In this document: piece after piece, positions 33,740-46,796 of the stretch
How positions within the stretch are numbered: position 1 is the stretch's first letter
How the letters are laid out: each line of letters begins with the position of its first letter
Source of the DNA: Epiperipatus broadwayi
Lineage: Eukaryota > Onychophora > Udeonychophora > Euonychophora > Peripatidae
Assembly: GCA_028023455.1 (NCBI GenBank)
Contig: JAQFVV010012394.1
Coordinates: 19,674,353 to 19,738,352 of the forward strand
DNA: 64,000 bases
Direction of reading: 5' to 3'
Position numbers and translations under genes: made by a program
The notes under the pieces: model-generated
What the model was told of the DNA's origin: nothing
The model's input: only the letters and a program-made list of their open reading frames with translations
Database searches by the model: none

Positions 33740-35720
33740 ATATAATAACAACACACATGTGCCACTTAAAGACTACTTAGCCATAAAAAACAAATTATTT
33801 ATAGCAAACATAAACCAGAGGCTACATCTGATGGACCCATGGCTTTTCAAATCAGAACATCCACACATGCAACATGTAATATGATTGAATCTACCTATAG
33901 TATTTCAAACAAAAGCTTCAAACTCAAACCTTCATCCTACCTCATGTCCTTTTTGGACCACTTGAGACAAACATGTCATTTACCACAACTGAATTTGCAA
34001 GCAAGTTTGCTACACTGCCCAATACATGCCATCCAGATACTCATGGTATACCAAAATTTGTGTTTGAGCATCTATGTGACCTTGCAAACAAGCTCTCACA
34101 AAAAATCTACAACACTGAGAACTTGAATCCAATGACAATAGCACATTTCGATAAGAAAACAGTTTCAATGACTATTCTTAATAAAAAAAAACAAGTAAAA
34201 CTCTCTATACATATGGCCATTCAGTGCAAGCCAGTGTAATCAATGGATGCCAGAAGGCATTGATTACTCTGGCTTGAACTGTGACAATACATGTAGAGAG
34301 TTTTGCCTGTTTTAATAACAGTTAATAGCAAGCATAAGAAATAGTGATCATGTGATATCCTTAATAAACTTCATCCTATCTCTATGGGACCACTAGCCAG
34401 TAGGTTTATTGAGAAAGTGATGAAAGACAAGGTGATCCACATCTACTGCCTGTGATTTTACCATATCAGTTTTCAAGAAAGCAATCATCAACAGGATAAA
34501 CAGCAATTATTTTCAAAGCAGTTTTGAGCTCACTGTAAGGGGGAATATCCTCCAGTTGCCAATGAGATACATATCAAGGTGGCTTTTGATTCTGTGGTAA
34601 TCAAGGCACTAATTGGATGCTACCATAATTTCTCATACATTTCTTAACATGTAGACTAACTTACTGCTGAATCATGCAAACCAAATAAACAGCAAAAATT
34701 GCATACCCTTTAGTCTCACATAATTCATCTATCAGAGTTGTTCTCTAAGTTCATTACTCTTCACTTTCTATATCAACCCACTACTAGTGATGATCCAGCA
34801 AACATTCACTAGCATCCAAATACCAAACGCATCTCATGCATCACTTATATGGATGATATAATAGTTTTCTTCCCATCCAAATAACACCTATTGGCCTTAC
34901 ACAGGATACTACAAGAATTTGAAGGTATATATAACTCAATGTCAATCTAAATATTGGTCTCTTTATAATACCACACCATACACAGACAATATATGGGGGA
35001 GGGGGGCATTCATTTTTCTAGTTTTTCATTTTATATGAGTGCCAATGCAATGAAATATAAAATCTGGAAAAAGATCAAAAAAGAAACAGTGTAAATCATT
35101 ATTTCAATCTCAAAAGGATATGTCTCCATATACTTTAAAATCCAAATCACCAAAATCACTAATTACTTTCACATAATTACTTTTTCTAAAGGTTTTGCAA
35201 ACAAGATCCCTTCTCTTTGTAACAAGTTTTAGTGGTAGTGGAAGCAGCTCACAATCATACCTTTCATCTTCAGAAGGGCACACACCTAATAAAAACCGCA
35301 TTTAATCACTTTCCAATGCTTCAATGCCTTCTTAAAATAACACTGACTGATAGGCCACTGACCACACATGACCAACTACCATTCATTATTAGCTACATAA
35401 AAGCTATATATCATGGATATATCTTCAAACTATGTACAAGTGTCCATATTGGAAAATCTATTATTTGTTCCATCCAAATCTGCAACATGATTCCAATCTA
35501 GCATTGCTTGAAATACACAATCAGAAATTACCCCGTAAGTTCCAAAAATGGTCTCTAAAGCCAAAGTACTTTGATTTCTTACTAAGATTAAATTTCCATG
35601 CCCTGCTCACTTCATATTTTTTTAAATACTGGTGATTGTATGCCCATAATGGCCCTTTTTGTTCACTATGTCATAAGGCAGAGGAAATCACTGTTCAGCA
35701 CCTGTCAGAATTCATTATAA
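33740..35720 (+). pseudogene. Tx1-like LINE ORF2 reverse transcriptase and C-terminal domain
   Basis: After the insertion, coding traces resume. The catalytic motif is THMDD-like: translated CITYMDDIIVFFPSK, with YMDD at 34846-34857. DFLLRLNFHALLTSYFF (about 35575-35628) and PFCSLCHKAEEITVQHLSEF (about 35655-35715) form the cysteine-rich C-terminus. Many stops and frameshifts and the family 1 insertion at 34186-34355 show the copy is dead. Confidence 0.7.
34186..34355. mobile_element. Family 1 element, ribozyme core deleted
   Basis: 13-bp target duplication with one mismatch: TATTCTTAATAAA (34173-34185) and TATCCTTAATAAA (34356-34368). It has the usual ends (AAAACTCTCTATACATA mirrored by TGTAGAGAGTTTTGCCTG, then GATCATGTGA). 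The central CTGATGA...GAAAC part is missing, so this is a deletion derivative folded on AATCAATGGATGCCAGAAGG. Confidence 0.75.
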
Positions 35721-36430
35721 CATGACCATAGCTAATAGGCAACCCAACATCCTCACAGACAATCATTGCTGCACTTCAGAAAGGATCCATGCCTTCGATC
35801 AGTGCAGCTAGTTTTGTGTTCTATGCATACTGATGCACTCACTGCACTTTCACCTTAGGAAACAATACAAGGTGCCATCTACTAATCTTTTATAACATAC
35901 TTGCAATATTAAGAGCCAAGATAATATAAGTTGAACATCCTGACATATTTGCAGCCATTTGATCATTTGTAACACAACAATCAATACTCTGACTGGGCAT
36001 CATAATCCCACAATCCATGTCATCAACAAGAATCTCCCTAAAAGATATGTTATTAATCAACAATGAATAACAGAGAATTTTCATCCACTACCCACTATTA
36101 ATCTCAATGACCATAACAACGCAATGAAGACTTAAACACTGAAGGGCATACTAATATCGGCAAACAACAAATATGTTACTGATAACCACCTAACCATGAT
36201 AACAAAAGGCATTTGAACCTAGTACTACATGAACTATCCCTCACATCTATCAAATAAAATGAACACTAAATGTCACTCAAAAACTGAAAAAAATATTTGA
36301 CATATACATATGTATCTGAACTATCACACATCTATCAAATAAAATGAACACTAAATGTCACTAAAAAACAGAAAAAAATATGTAACATATACATACATAT
36401 CTGTACCACCTTAAATGTTAATCAAAGATA

Positions 36431-36684
36431 ATTATATAAAATATATCCAAATGGAAATTAGCAAATGAATATTGTAGCCTTCATTTCTGCTCCACCATAT
36501 AAAATATTTGAAAAATACTTCAAAATAACCATAACTCTGGACAACTCTGACTTCCGTTTCCTCTATGTGTACAAACTTATTTACTTTTTTCATTTACAAT
36601 GTAAACATATTATTAATCATCATCACCTACCCCCACCCCACCATAACCACCACTACCGCCATCTTCATCATTTAATATTATTAA
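36431..36684. other. AT-rich spacer
   Basis: An interrupted CCA/CAT-rich run lies at about 36618-36670. No gene is recognised. Confidence 0.35.
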
Positions 36685-37139
<455 letters not shown>

Positions 37140-37304
37140 AATTCAGTATTTATTGAGTGCACTTTAATGTTTCTGCTTTAACAGAAATTCACTAGTTCAA
37201 ATCAAAATATTATAAAATTGTTGTAAATAAAAACAAATTATATATACATCATTTTACTACATTATTTTCAATTACATTTCAATTTTATTTTAATGTTAGT
37301 AATA

Positions 37305-37960
37305 TTTACTAAGGCTGTAACCTTTAGGAATAAGTGTCTGAAAAATTCGAAGGTAGGGATCTCTACAGGTCTTAGCCACAAGCTTACGCTAGGAAGAAAA
37401 GAGGGAAACCTTCTTTACTTCAACCTACTTTTATATATGAATAGGTGAAGCTGAAATAGTTAGATCTAAGAGTGTGAAGCTATTCAATACTTCACTAATT
37501 AAATCCACAATTCTTTTTATACATTAATACTCACGAAATCTTACTATTTAATGGAAAAATCTTATAGTAAGAAATCTATTACAATAATTTAAAGTTGTAA
37601 TTATAAATTTTATTAAACGCACATTATGATATTAAGTAATATTTACTAAGGCTGTAACTTTTAGGAATAAGCGTCTGAAAAATTCGAAGGTAGGGATCTC
37701 TACAGGTCTTAGCCACAAGCTTACGCTAAGAAGAAAAGAGGGAAACCCCCTTTACTTCAACCTACTTTTATATATTAATAGGTGAAGCTGAAATAGTTAG
37801 ATCTAAGAGTGTGAAGCTATTCAATACTTCACTAATTAAGTCCACAATTCTTATTATACATTAATACTCACGAAATCTTACGATTTACAACGAGTCAAGA
37901 AAGATCTTATAGTAAGAAATCTATTACAATAATTTAAAGTTGGAATGTGCTTTTAATAAA
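37305..37960. repeat. Two direct copies of a 337-bp unit of unknown type
   Basis: AAGGCTGTAA occurs at 37311 and 37648, and the 337 bp after each are nearly identical (AAGCGTCTGAAAAATTCGAA, GGTCTTAGCCACAAGCTTACGC, GTGAAGCTATTCAATACTTC and so on). A related unit is inserted at 33308-33700. No protein is encoded and no hammerhead core is visible. It may be a satellite or the multimer of a mobile non-coding element. Confidence 0.75.
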
Positions 37961-38098
37961 ATTTATAATTACAACTTTAATGTTAGTAATAAAACATAAA
38001 AAAATCTATATTAATAAATTTTTGATTATATATTTTTGCTTTCTATTAATGGATGATTTGTTTTAAAATGAATTACTGTTTTTTTGTTCATATGTCAT

Positions 38099-38186
38099 AG
38101 CATTGACCGGGACATGAACCCACAACCGTCTGCAACCAACTACTTACTTGCAAGGTGGCTGCGATAACCTCACGGCTAGCAACGCT
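38099..38186 (-). repeat. tRNA-derived SINE head (tRNA-like fold)
   Basis: On the minus strand the ends AGCGTTG and CAATGCT pair over 7 bp like an acceptor stem (one G-U). TAGCCGTGAGGTTATC resembles an A box and GGGTTCATGTCCC contains a good B box. The length of 88 nt and imperfect T stem argue for a tRNA-derived repeat rather than a working tRNA gene. Confidence 0.55.
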
Positions 38187-38224
38187 TGACTACTGTTTTT
38201 TTTAATATCAAAAGTGTATATTTC

Positions 38225-39095
38225 TCTTAACTCGTAAGTACTTTTAATTCTATTTTAGATATATATCTACTAATATCAATTTTTCCATCAACTAATTTTT
38301 TTAACCTTATCATGTCTTTAAATATTCTCATGACATTTAATACTGATTCAATATTTAAATTTTTTCTCTTTATTAATCTAATAAATATTCTCTCCACATT
38401 ATGAATTTTTGATTTAATATAAGATAAATCAAGATTCCATATAATAAAACCATATTCTAAAAACGAAACAATAACAAAATTGGAATAATATATATTTAAT
38501 ATAAGGGAAAAGATCTCTTCCATATCTCAAGATACACACCATTCATTTATAAACTTTATTTATAATATGCGTTATATGTGTCCTAAATGTAAGCTGTTTA
38601 CAAAACATGATTCCTAAATCAGAAACCAACTTCTTTATAAGCAATATATTTTTTCCCAATCCTACAATGATCTACCGATCTGTTAGTTTTATTAGAATAA
38701 CTAACAATACTTGTTTTGCTTTCAAGTATCTTCATGTTATTAAATTTACACCACTTATTAAAATGTTCAATATCACTTTGGAACTCAATATGATTCTCAT
38801 AAATATCAATTCTTTTAAATAATTTATAATCAATCAGCATAAGTAAATATTATGCTTTTTTTACTATTTTGATCAATACCACACAAAAAGGCATTGAAAA
38901 GTAATGAAGACACTACACTACCACTTTGTAGTATCTCTATTGTATTTTGAAAAACTAGACCCATTTTTATTTATACATATAAAAAAGTCTTTATTAATCA
39001 GATAATTTTTAAACCTACTAATGAGGACTAAATCCTAGGATTTCAAATTAATAAATTAATGCACCATGGCACTCTATCAAATTCCTATGACTTAT
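38225..39095 (-). pseudogene. CR1/Jockey-like LINE reverse transcriptase, C-terminal half
   Basis: The minus-strand reading starts near 39090 with FDRVPW (motif A end, family AFDrVpH), passes SLVGLKIIW, continues at 38840-38619 with YKLFKRIDIYENHIEFQSDI (family DLklfr.i.s..d...LQ.Dl) and HFNKWCKFNNMKILESKTSI (family L..W...N.m.lN..Kt), and ends at 38523-38227 with FLEYGFIIWN (family leYgsvvWnP) and ERIFIRLIKRK. This is the classic order of Jockey/CR1 ORF2. A Merlin transposon abuts its upstream side. Confidence 0.78.
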
Positions 39096-39108
39096 CAAAG
39101 GTTATTTG

Positions 39109-41034
39109 GGTTGTTTTATAATAGCATGTTGAAACCGCCTGAGGGCGTTATTTCTATGCTATCACACAGAAATATACCATTTAAGCGGCTGCCTCCACTA
39201 TCGAACGTTTTATTTCTAATGCGTAAGTGTAGTAATAGCCCGTTCTGTATGTGGTGGTGGCTGTAGTTTACTTTCTATGCTAATGCCCAGAAATTATGAC
39301 ATTTATTAATCTGGTGCAGAAGCTATCATGTCAACTTACAGCTCAGATTTGTGTTATGCATTTTTGATGTACGATCAAATTTCACTTTTGGGTACAGTAT
39401 TGTGTGATGGTGGCTGGAATTGCAAAGGTCAAAACTATTTTAATATTCATTAAGACCTTATCTCCCTCTATTTGGCATGTTTTAGGAATGTCTACTAACA
39501 ATTATGAGCATTGTCTCATGCTTCCATAGCCCACATTTCCTGCACAAAAAATTCGGCAAGTATAGGTACGAGTGTGATTTCCATCAGATCATGCTCCAAG
39601 TCACGTTTTTGCAAGAACAACTGTGAGCTTCATAAAATGTCTGAAATAAAAGTTTTCTGAAGATCAAAGTTTGGGATTTGCCTTGCTCCCAAACTGATGC
39701 CATCAATGCCTGTGAGCTTCATAAAATGTCTGAAAGTTTTCTGAAAGTTTGGGATTTGCCTTGCTCCCAAACTGAAGCCATCACCTTTCTACAACAGTAT
39801 GGAGTAGTGCCATCTGTGAAGAAGCATGCGAGTGGAGAAGAAATGACATTATAATGTGGAAGCTACCACTTCGAATGCAAGCTCAGTTCATGTGGATGTC
39901 AGTGTTCAATTTGCCAAGGGATGTGGCTGGAGGGATCACAACTTGCATTCGTGATGATAGTACATCTCCTGTACTATTGGAGCCATGAGGAGCTGACAGG
40001 GTTTAGAGCCATCTCTGACTTGAACCTGTCTCCAGGCTCCTTTTGTGCACTAGACCCACAGACTTTGCAAGATCTGTCACCAGAGCTTACTGTCTCAGCT
40101 GTGCCATCAAATTGGCAGTCCATGCTCAATTGTTGAAGTTGACGAGACCTTGTTTAGCCAGTGAAAGAATCACCAGAGCAGGGTTCTTCCACAGCAGTGG
40201 ATTTTCAGTGGAAGTGTGCTGTGCGACCAGTGATTGCTTCATTGTGGCTGCTCCCTGTCGATCTGCAGCCACTCTTTCTTCAATCGATTCGTGAAAACAT
40301 CAAACCTGAATCAACTATTTTCTCTGACTGCTGGAAGGGTTATCAAACCAAAGAGCATGAAGCTGCAGGTTTCAAACACATGACAGTAAACCACAGGTAC
40401 AACTTTGTGGACCCCAGCACAGGTGTGCACACACAGAACATCAAGCACCTGTGGAGTCTGTTGAAATGGCGCAACAAGAAGCAGCATGGCACAGCCAGAT
40501 GCTTGCTGGATAGCTACCTGGCTGAGTTTATGTGGTGATGTGTGTGCACTAGGGGAAGACATCACTTCCAGACCCTATTATTAGAGCTTCAAGTTGTTTC
40601 CTAAATAGCCAAATAAGTTTGTTTGAATTGTATATATTTAGACCATTTAATGTTTTTGTAATGTAACCAAAAAAAAGTTATTCAACCTTTGTTAATTAAC
40701 TTGTTAAGAATTCAAAGCCCCCCAAAAAAGTTGTTAGAAATATATTGATTTCACCGTTAAATGAAAATATTTATTTGTAATTAAAAATTAACAAAAATTA
40801 ATTTGGTAGAATACCAAACTGGAAATAAGTAATTTAAAGAATAAAGAGTAATTAATTTTTCAATTTCATTTTGATTTACGTATTTGTTTTTTTTAGACAT
40901 TTGATTTTTTTTTACTTACTTTTAATGTCATAAACAAACAAAAAAAAAGCCCGGCCATGAAAACATTATATTTATTATTGTTTACAAACAAATCACACCC
41001 TCAGATGGTTTCAACATGCTATTATAAAACAACC
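39109..41034 (+). mobile_element. Merlin DNA transposon, about 1.9 kb
   Basis: Terminal inverted repeats are clear: GGTTGTTTTATAATAGCATG then TTGAAACC at 39109 is mirrored by GGTTTCAA and CATGCTATTATAAAACAACC ending at 41034. Flanks GTTATTTG (39101-39108) and ATTATTTT (41035-41042) are probably the 8-bp target duplication, now diverged. Merlin elements make 8-9 bp duplications and encode an IS1016/ISXO2-type DDE transposase, seen inside at 39700-40538. The element landed in or beside the CR1/Jockey-like LINE. Confidence 0.85.
39700..40538 (+). pseudogene. Merlin transposase (ISXO2-like DDE), frameshifted
   Basis: Segments in order across frames: FLQQYGVVPS, CQGMWLEGSQLAFVM with YYWSHEELTG (N-terminal region), VEVDETLFSQ (about 40132-40161; first catalytic Asp), FSVEVCCATSDCFIVAAPCR, TIFSDCWKGYQTKEHEAAGF (about 40314-40375; second Asp) and VNHRYNFVDPSTGVHTQNIK then HLWSLLKWRNKK. 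In the family the last motif usually reads QNIE.LW..lK; here Lys replaces the Glu expected as the third acidic residue. Frames switch at least twice before 40160. The enzyme would cut and paste the transposon but is disabled. Confidence 0.85.
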
Positions 41035-41044
41035 ATTATTTTTT

Positions 41045-42900
41045 AAATTTTATTTCACCATGACTCTGACTATAAAAAGATTGAAAAAAAATTGAGGGAG
41101 CTTTTAGAGTTTTACAGATTATGACAGCATGATGAGTATGAAGTGATAACTGAAGACAAGAGATAATGCAATTCCAGCTGAAGCAAGTCTGAGCTTTTAT
41201 ATTGTTTATAGCCTTATGTACATGCATATTAGACAGCATAGAAACTAAAGGGAGCACACTGGAGACTAACAGTTACCTGTTTATATCTTTCCTGAAGACA
41301 ACAATAAGCCACTGTACTGTTCATAAAGACAAGCTAACCCAGAGAGTCCATCAGCTTGCTTAAGTAGTTTATACATACTGTTTTATCTATATGCAGAGAG
41401 GCACAGATAAAGGTACTGCATCATATATATATATATAAAGTACAGTTAGTGAGTAGTATTTTATATCTTGAGAATAATAGCATTCTAAATAACTTTTTTG
41501 AAAATGACATTTAAAATTTCTAATTAACAAATTTTAAAAGTAAATTACTTTTGTCAACTATAAAAGAGAGTGGAAAACTCTGATGATCTTTTTTTTAAAT
41601 ATTGAAAATGAGGCCACAAGGATCTGAATTTTAAATAAAACTTTTTTTATTGAAAATGATTTTATTTTGAAATTTAAAAAAAAAAGAAGTAAACGCCAAA
41701 AATCTTTCTAGATTGAAAAACAAAAGAATTTGCTGGAATAGAAACTGAATCTCAATTTTATTTTTAAAAAATAAAGAAGTAAAAAATGTTTTAGCATTTG
41801 AAATAATAAATGAATTAATAACTTGGATTTATACTATTTTTTTAGTTATATACATGCATGCATGTGAATTTTATGTATGTTTTCCACATGTAATTAATTG
41901 TGAATATATATTTTTAATAAGCTTATTATTTTGAAGAATTAAAATATATGTTATAAATATCAGTGTCTGCATACATTTTCATGCACACACATATGTTAAA
42001 TCAGTCATTAACTGTGTACTATAAAAATGAATTTCATTCATACGTTTATGACAATTCAAATTTGTTCATAATTTACTATAACACATGTCTGTGTGCTTAT
42101 ATATGCGTGTTTTATGTAAACCTATTGAAACATATTTGTAAACTACAATGTATTAGTGGATTTCTTTTTATATTAATCAAAATCAGAAGCTTCATTTATA
42201 TATATAGTCATATTCTACAGACCTTAATTACATTTTTATTGTTATTAATAAGTTGATATTTCATTATTAAAGTTATTCCAGTGAATGTATCAATCATAGA
42301 ATAGATTTTAGTATTATATGTTTGCATTATATCTCTTGTTAATGGTAACAGTTATAGAGCTTTTGTTCACTGAGCTGGATTTATGTATAGTGGTCTATTA
42401 CATAAAAGGGATTATATTTAGTGCTTATGAATATCCAGTGATGATGATCCTGGCTGGCACAAAAGGGATATCCTTTAAAATCCATGCACTATATTTTATT
42501 TTTATTATTTATTTAGAAATTGAGTTTATAGTTGGCCAGTACATTAATGGCACTGAGCATTAATCAATATCAGCATGTTTTAGTATCTCAGCATTAGTTT
42601 TTTTTAATTGTTATACTCTTTTGGATTAGCACTTAAGTTTGTGTATCCAAATTATTGCTTAAATAATCTGCCCCAAACTGGCAAGAACTAAATAATTAGC
42701 CTGATCTATAGTAGACCCATTTCAAACCCAGTCACAAGATTGATTGTTGATTTATTTTTATTGTTAATCATTCATGATGATTATTGCTTTTGTGTGATGC
42801 TTGAAAATTTATTGTTACTTAGTAATGTATTGATCTCTCAGGTTCATCCTTCTCATAGCTATACATTGTTCATTATATTATTTGTAAATATAAAATTTTT
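41045..42900. other. AT-rich spacer, nothing firm
   Basis: An (AT)n tract lies at about 41425-41440. Frames of up to 97 codons (41963-42256, plus) are hydrophobic and lack any motif I can name. Confidence 0.45.
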
Positions 42901-42939
42901 AGTAACTTTTTGATGATGATGATAATTATTGCCATCACT

Positions 42940-45000
42940 CCAGGTCCATCCCAAGATCAATACCATTCAATATATACATCTCTCATAAATTCTAGCAAAA
43001 GCTGACAGAATAGAAATAGGCCTATAGTTGCCAGGATTACATTTATCTCCTTTTTTGTATATAGATACATGTCAGAAATAATACATTTATTAATAGATAC
43101 GTTGATGAAATCCTGTAAAGAAGCTGCAAAACAGATTAGGAATCTCATCACAATCCATAAAAGATTTTGATTTAAGTGTGTGAATTGCATTAATTACTTC
43201 AATAATATATGTTTTATTAACATCTATATCCCAATAATTTACATTATCAAACTTAACATCAGACACATCATTATCAGATTAATTTGAATAAATATTTAAA
43301 AAATCATAGCTCTGAAGAAGACTGCAGAACAGTCTAAACTTAAGGTGTATGTATATATGTACAATAAAGGATTTTGCTAAAAAGTGTTCAAAGTGATTTG
43401 GATAAATAGTATTTAAAAAGGATGAACCATTCAAAGAAGCTAATAATTATTTCTGTACATTTTATAACCAGTAACTCTCACATTTTTAATATAATTCCAA
43501 AATATTTGAGGATTCTGTTTAAAAATCTTTCAACATTATTTAAATTATTATCATAATCTCTTTTCATAAAAGAATTAGTATAGGCACACAGTATACTAAA
43601 TCTTCTATATAATTCATTATCAATAAATATTTTATATAATCTCTGATATTTATGTTTTTTATTCAAATCTGTACATAATTCTTTAGAGAACCATTAAAGG
43701 TATTTATTATATGTTACTCTGTAAGCACCTAACTGGAACAATTTTGTAGAACACCAATAAACTTGTTAGCATCCATATTCAGATTAGCTTTTGCATAAAT
43801 TACATTTCAGTAAAATTCCTTAAGACTTTATATAAAGCATAATATCACCATATTTATAATCTCTAAAACTAGATTTTATAAGCATCACAGATTTATAAAT
43901 GCTATCTATTATAATATATAATGATAGATTATATAGATAAGGAGATATTAGATCCTTATGAGCCAGATGACATTTCAAATTATCTTTACTACTAAAAACA
44001 ACATCTAAATTTCCTTTGAAGTTGATAATATTATCCTGTATTGATTTAATTAATTAAGCAAAGTTTTTAATTCTGTAAAGTTTAGCTTCATTACCATCTT
44101 TTATATTACATAAAAATAATCAGCTGCATCAAAATCACCTGTTAAAACAATGTCATGTTTGTAATTTATTAGAAGCTCTTCAATATTTCTGAATATTAAT
44201 ATAATTCATAATATAACAAAGTAGATCATAAATAAATTGTACTTACTAAAATATTTTTATCTTTTAATATTATTTCAATTGAGCACGGATCTTTTATATG
44301 TTCATTAATTAATATTTCCACATGCTTTATACATTTTTGATACCAATCATGGTACCTCCATTTCTTGTTTCAATTGAATGTGTTCTATCACAGACATATA
44401 TTATTTCTATGATCAAATATATTTATATGACCAATTCTTTCATTCAGTCTGGTCTCTGTTAAAATAATAATATCATAATCATGTAATAGTAATTCATTTT
44501 TAAAATGTAACTGTTTTGGTTCTAAATCTACAAACATTCTGATCATAGCAATTTATTGATTGCTATTTGTTACATATTGATTTATTATAAATTGTCTCTT
44601 GCATAATTATATCATGCATTTCTATATTATTTTCATTAACAGTATTATTATTCATAATATCTTCATTCACTTTCTGATCTTTATTTATCTTTCCAGAGAA
44701 ATGCAATATAACAGCATTTTCTGGCCATAAATTCATATCATTCATTTTATTATTAGACATAAAATGATGAATATTTTAGATTTTTAGTTAAAATTCTATG
44801 ACACACCACTGAAACTTTTTACTCACTTTTTAGGTAATTTTTAATTTCTTCTGCTGATGTTGAAAAAATCTAGTTTTAAAATATATTTTAAAGTGATCTT
44901 TAGATTTAACCATTTTAATGTGTGATTAGAATTAATATCAATCATTGGATTTTCTTTTTGCTTTAACATAGTTTTTTATTTTATAAGACACAATAATAAA
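42940..45000 (-). pseudogene. CR1/Jockey-like LINE ORF2: endonuclease and start of reverse transcriptase
   Basis: Read on the minus strand: MSNNKMNDMNLWPENAVILH (44760), FRTKTVTF, DIIILTETRLNERIGHINIF (about 44475-44415; endonuclease motif TEtrL), DIVLTGDFDAAD (about 44150-44115; family GDFN), MNKKHKYQRLYKIFIDNELY (43666) and NPGNYRPISIL with FARIYERCIY (about 43045-42960; start of reverse transcriptase). The order is that of Jockey/CR1 ORF2. A PLE-like terminal repeat has inserted at about 43310-43405. Stops and shifts throughout make this a relic. The rest of the reverse transcriptase is missing downstream. Confidence 0.78.
43305..43410 (+). repeat. PLE-like 3'-end repeat inserted in a LINE
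   Basis: It carries CTGAAGA, then AGACTGCAGAACAGTCT (6-bp perfect stem), then AAAC, followed by TGTATATATGTACAATAAAG and GCTAAAAAGTGTTCAAAGTG. It is homologous (reverse sense) to 28860-29050. Confidence 0.6.
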
Positions 45001-45632
45001 ACCTTCACAATTCAAATTTTCAGAATTAATCAATTCGTCATTTGTATTTTTCCATCACTTTTACATTATTTTCAGAAAGAAGTGTAGTAATAGATTTAAC
45101 TTTCCTTTTTGTATTTTGCTCTTTATTAATATAATTTTTTCATCTTTCTTTATTTTAAATCAAAACATCCTTATAAGAAGGCTGAACAGTTTCTTTTAAA
45201 TATAGATTTATTGATTTTCTAATCTTGACTATAATTTGCCTTTTTGACTATCTAATATTTTTTCTCTTTAGATAAAATACAATCATTAATTTCCAAAATA
45301 ACTTGATCATAATTAGGCGTGAAAACAACATTCTTAATTTTTCTTTCATCAAAATATTGCAAAATAAATGATTTCAAATAATTATTTTCTCTTTAATTTG
45401 TAATAGGGTTGTTAATGTCGTTTAATTTAGCTAATATTTTTTTTCAAATAATCATAATAGCTTATATTAGAATCTGTACAATCTTTTATAATTAAATTTT
45501 CAATTTCTCTCTCATAGTTTGCTTTGTATTATTTATAATTATAGTTTCTTCCTCACAACTGTTTTGAGATAAATAAAAAGAATTAATGAGCTAGAGTTTC
45601 TCTGAATCATTAGACAATTTTTTTAAAACATG

Positions 45633-45995
45633 TTATGCCAAGAAGTCACTATAAGAACAATTTAAGCATTTGTAATAATTTTTATTATTTTCAGCTAACA
45701 ATTGTAAATGAACTTTTTTTAAGTTAACACATTTAAGATGAAATTTATTATTACGAATGCCATTACATTCAATATATTGTTGATCTTTATAAAAACCACC
45801 TTTACATATTCCATATATTTCTTTTAAATTGATTTCAGCTGATAAAGATTCTATTTTGTCTTCTTTGTTTTCACAGCTATTAAATATATATATTTTAGAA
45901 TTAAAAGAAACAGAGTTATCTATTCCAGTTAATTTACATTGAGAACCAATGCAATATTTTTTTAAGTATGTACCTATGATTTTTTTTGTTAACAA
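45633..45995 (-). pseudogene. CR1/Jockey-like LINE ORF1 with PHD-type zinc finger
   Basis: 120 codons are open on the minus strand. The C-terminal half reads YGICKGGFYKDQQYIECNGI, then FHLKCVNLKKVHLQLLAENN and YYKCLNC, the spacing of a PHD-like finger (C-x-C, C, H-x2-C, C-x2-C). The first cysteine of the first pair appears replaced (YGIC where CGIC is expected). CR1 and Jockey-group ORF1 proteins often carry such fingers. It lies upstream of the ORF2 remains on the same strand, consistent with one element of about 3 kb. Confidence 0.65.
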
Positions 45996-45999
45996 AGTT

Positions 46000-46795
46000 C
46001 ACACCAAATCCTTTCATCTTCCAAGTACCAATTTGTCACAATGAGCAATATAACATGTGTAATAGAGTGACAGAAATTTAATATAGTTTCTAGGACTTTA
46101 ATGTAAATTCACTTGGATGCAAAAGTTGTCACTTTATGGGTCACCAAAAAATTCAAAGAAGCTTGGAGAACTGCTGTAACTCATAATTTCTGTTTGAAAT
46201 GTAAATATAAAGGTTCAATCATATTATTTTTTGTCTTAACTACACCTTCAATTTTGAGTGCTGATGGTACTCATGTTGTGCTGGGGCATTCCAAGACCCA
46301 ATAAATATATCCTTTTGTCAAAGTATGCTGTCGTATTAGAAAAATCTTTTTTTTTGCTTTGTGGCCAAATAGTCTCTCAAAATATTCCATGCTATGTTAT
46401 ATGCTTTTATTAGAATTTAATATGTTTGTATGTAACTGTTGTAGGATTCCATTGTGTAACTTTTTAATGTAAACTGTTTGAAAATGCTAAACTCTAGATT
46501 GTAGGGCATTGATCATGGTATATGACTATTGTATGTGATAAAATGCTTTCAAAGGTTATATATTGTTATACTGGATTAAAATTTATATCTTTTAATTTAA
46601 AAATATAATATATATCATGGAAAAAAGAAATTTAGGGGTACAAGGTTGCAAAAATATTCTTATTGTTTCAGAAAAATATAGATGTAGAGTCACACTGAAA
46701 GCAGAGTGGTCAGAGAAAGATGAAAGATTTAGTGATATTTTAATTAGATGAGGTAACATATTTAAATACAAGTATACTATAAATAATTAAGCTAG
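46000..46795. other. AT-rich spacer
   Basis: A 63-codon plus frame (46113-46304) has ordinary composition (MDAKVVTLWVTKKFKEAWRT) but no known motif. I do not call it a gene. Confidence 0.35.
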
Positions 46796-46796
46796 A

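Larger units (their letters stand above)
30605..36430 (+). mobile_element. Long decayed Tx1-like (L1 group) LINE with nested insertions
   Basis: The 5' end GCGACTTCCGGGTCATGTGA (about 30604) followed by CAAGATGG is typical of L1/Tx1-type promoters. An ORF1 remnant with a CCHC knuckle (31177-31620) is followed by ORF2: apurinic-type endonuclease (32121-32760), reverse transcriptase (to about 35300) and a cysteine-rich C-terminus (35640-35720). The 3' UTR holds a tandem repeat of about 90 bp (about 36240-36410). Insertions: a foldback with a tandem repeat at 33050-33730 and a family 1 element at 34186-34355. All reading frames are broken. Confidence 0.75.

Noticed and set aside
38099-38186. Functional tRNA gene on the minus strand
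   Set aside because: The acceptor ends pair, but the T stem has mismatches, length is 88 nt without a clear variable arm, and the anticodon arm is not clean; a tRNA-derived repeat fits better.
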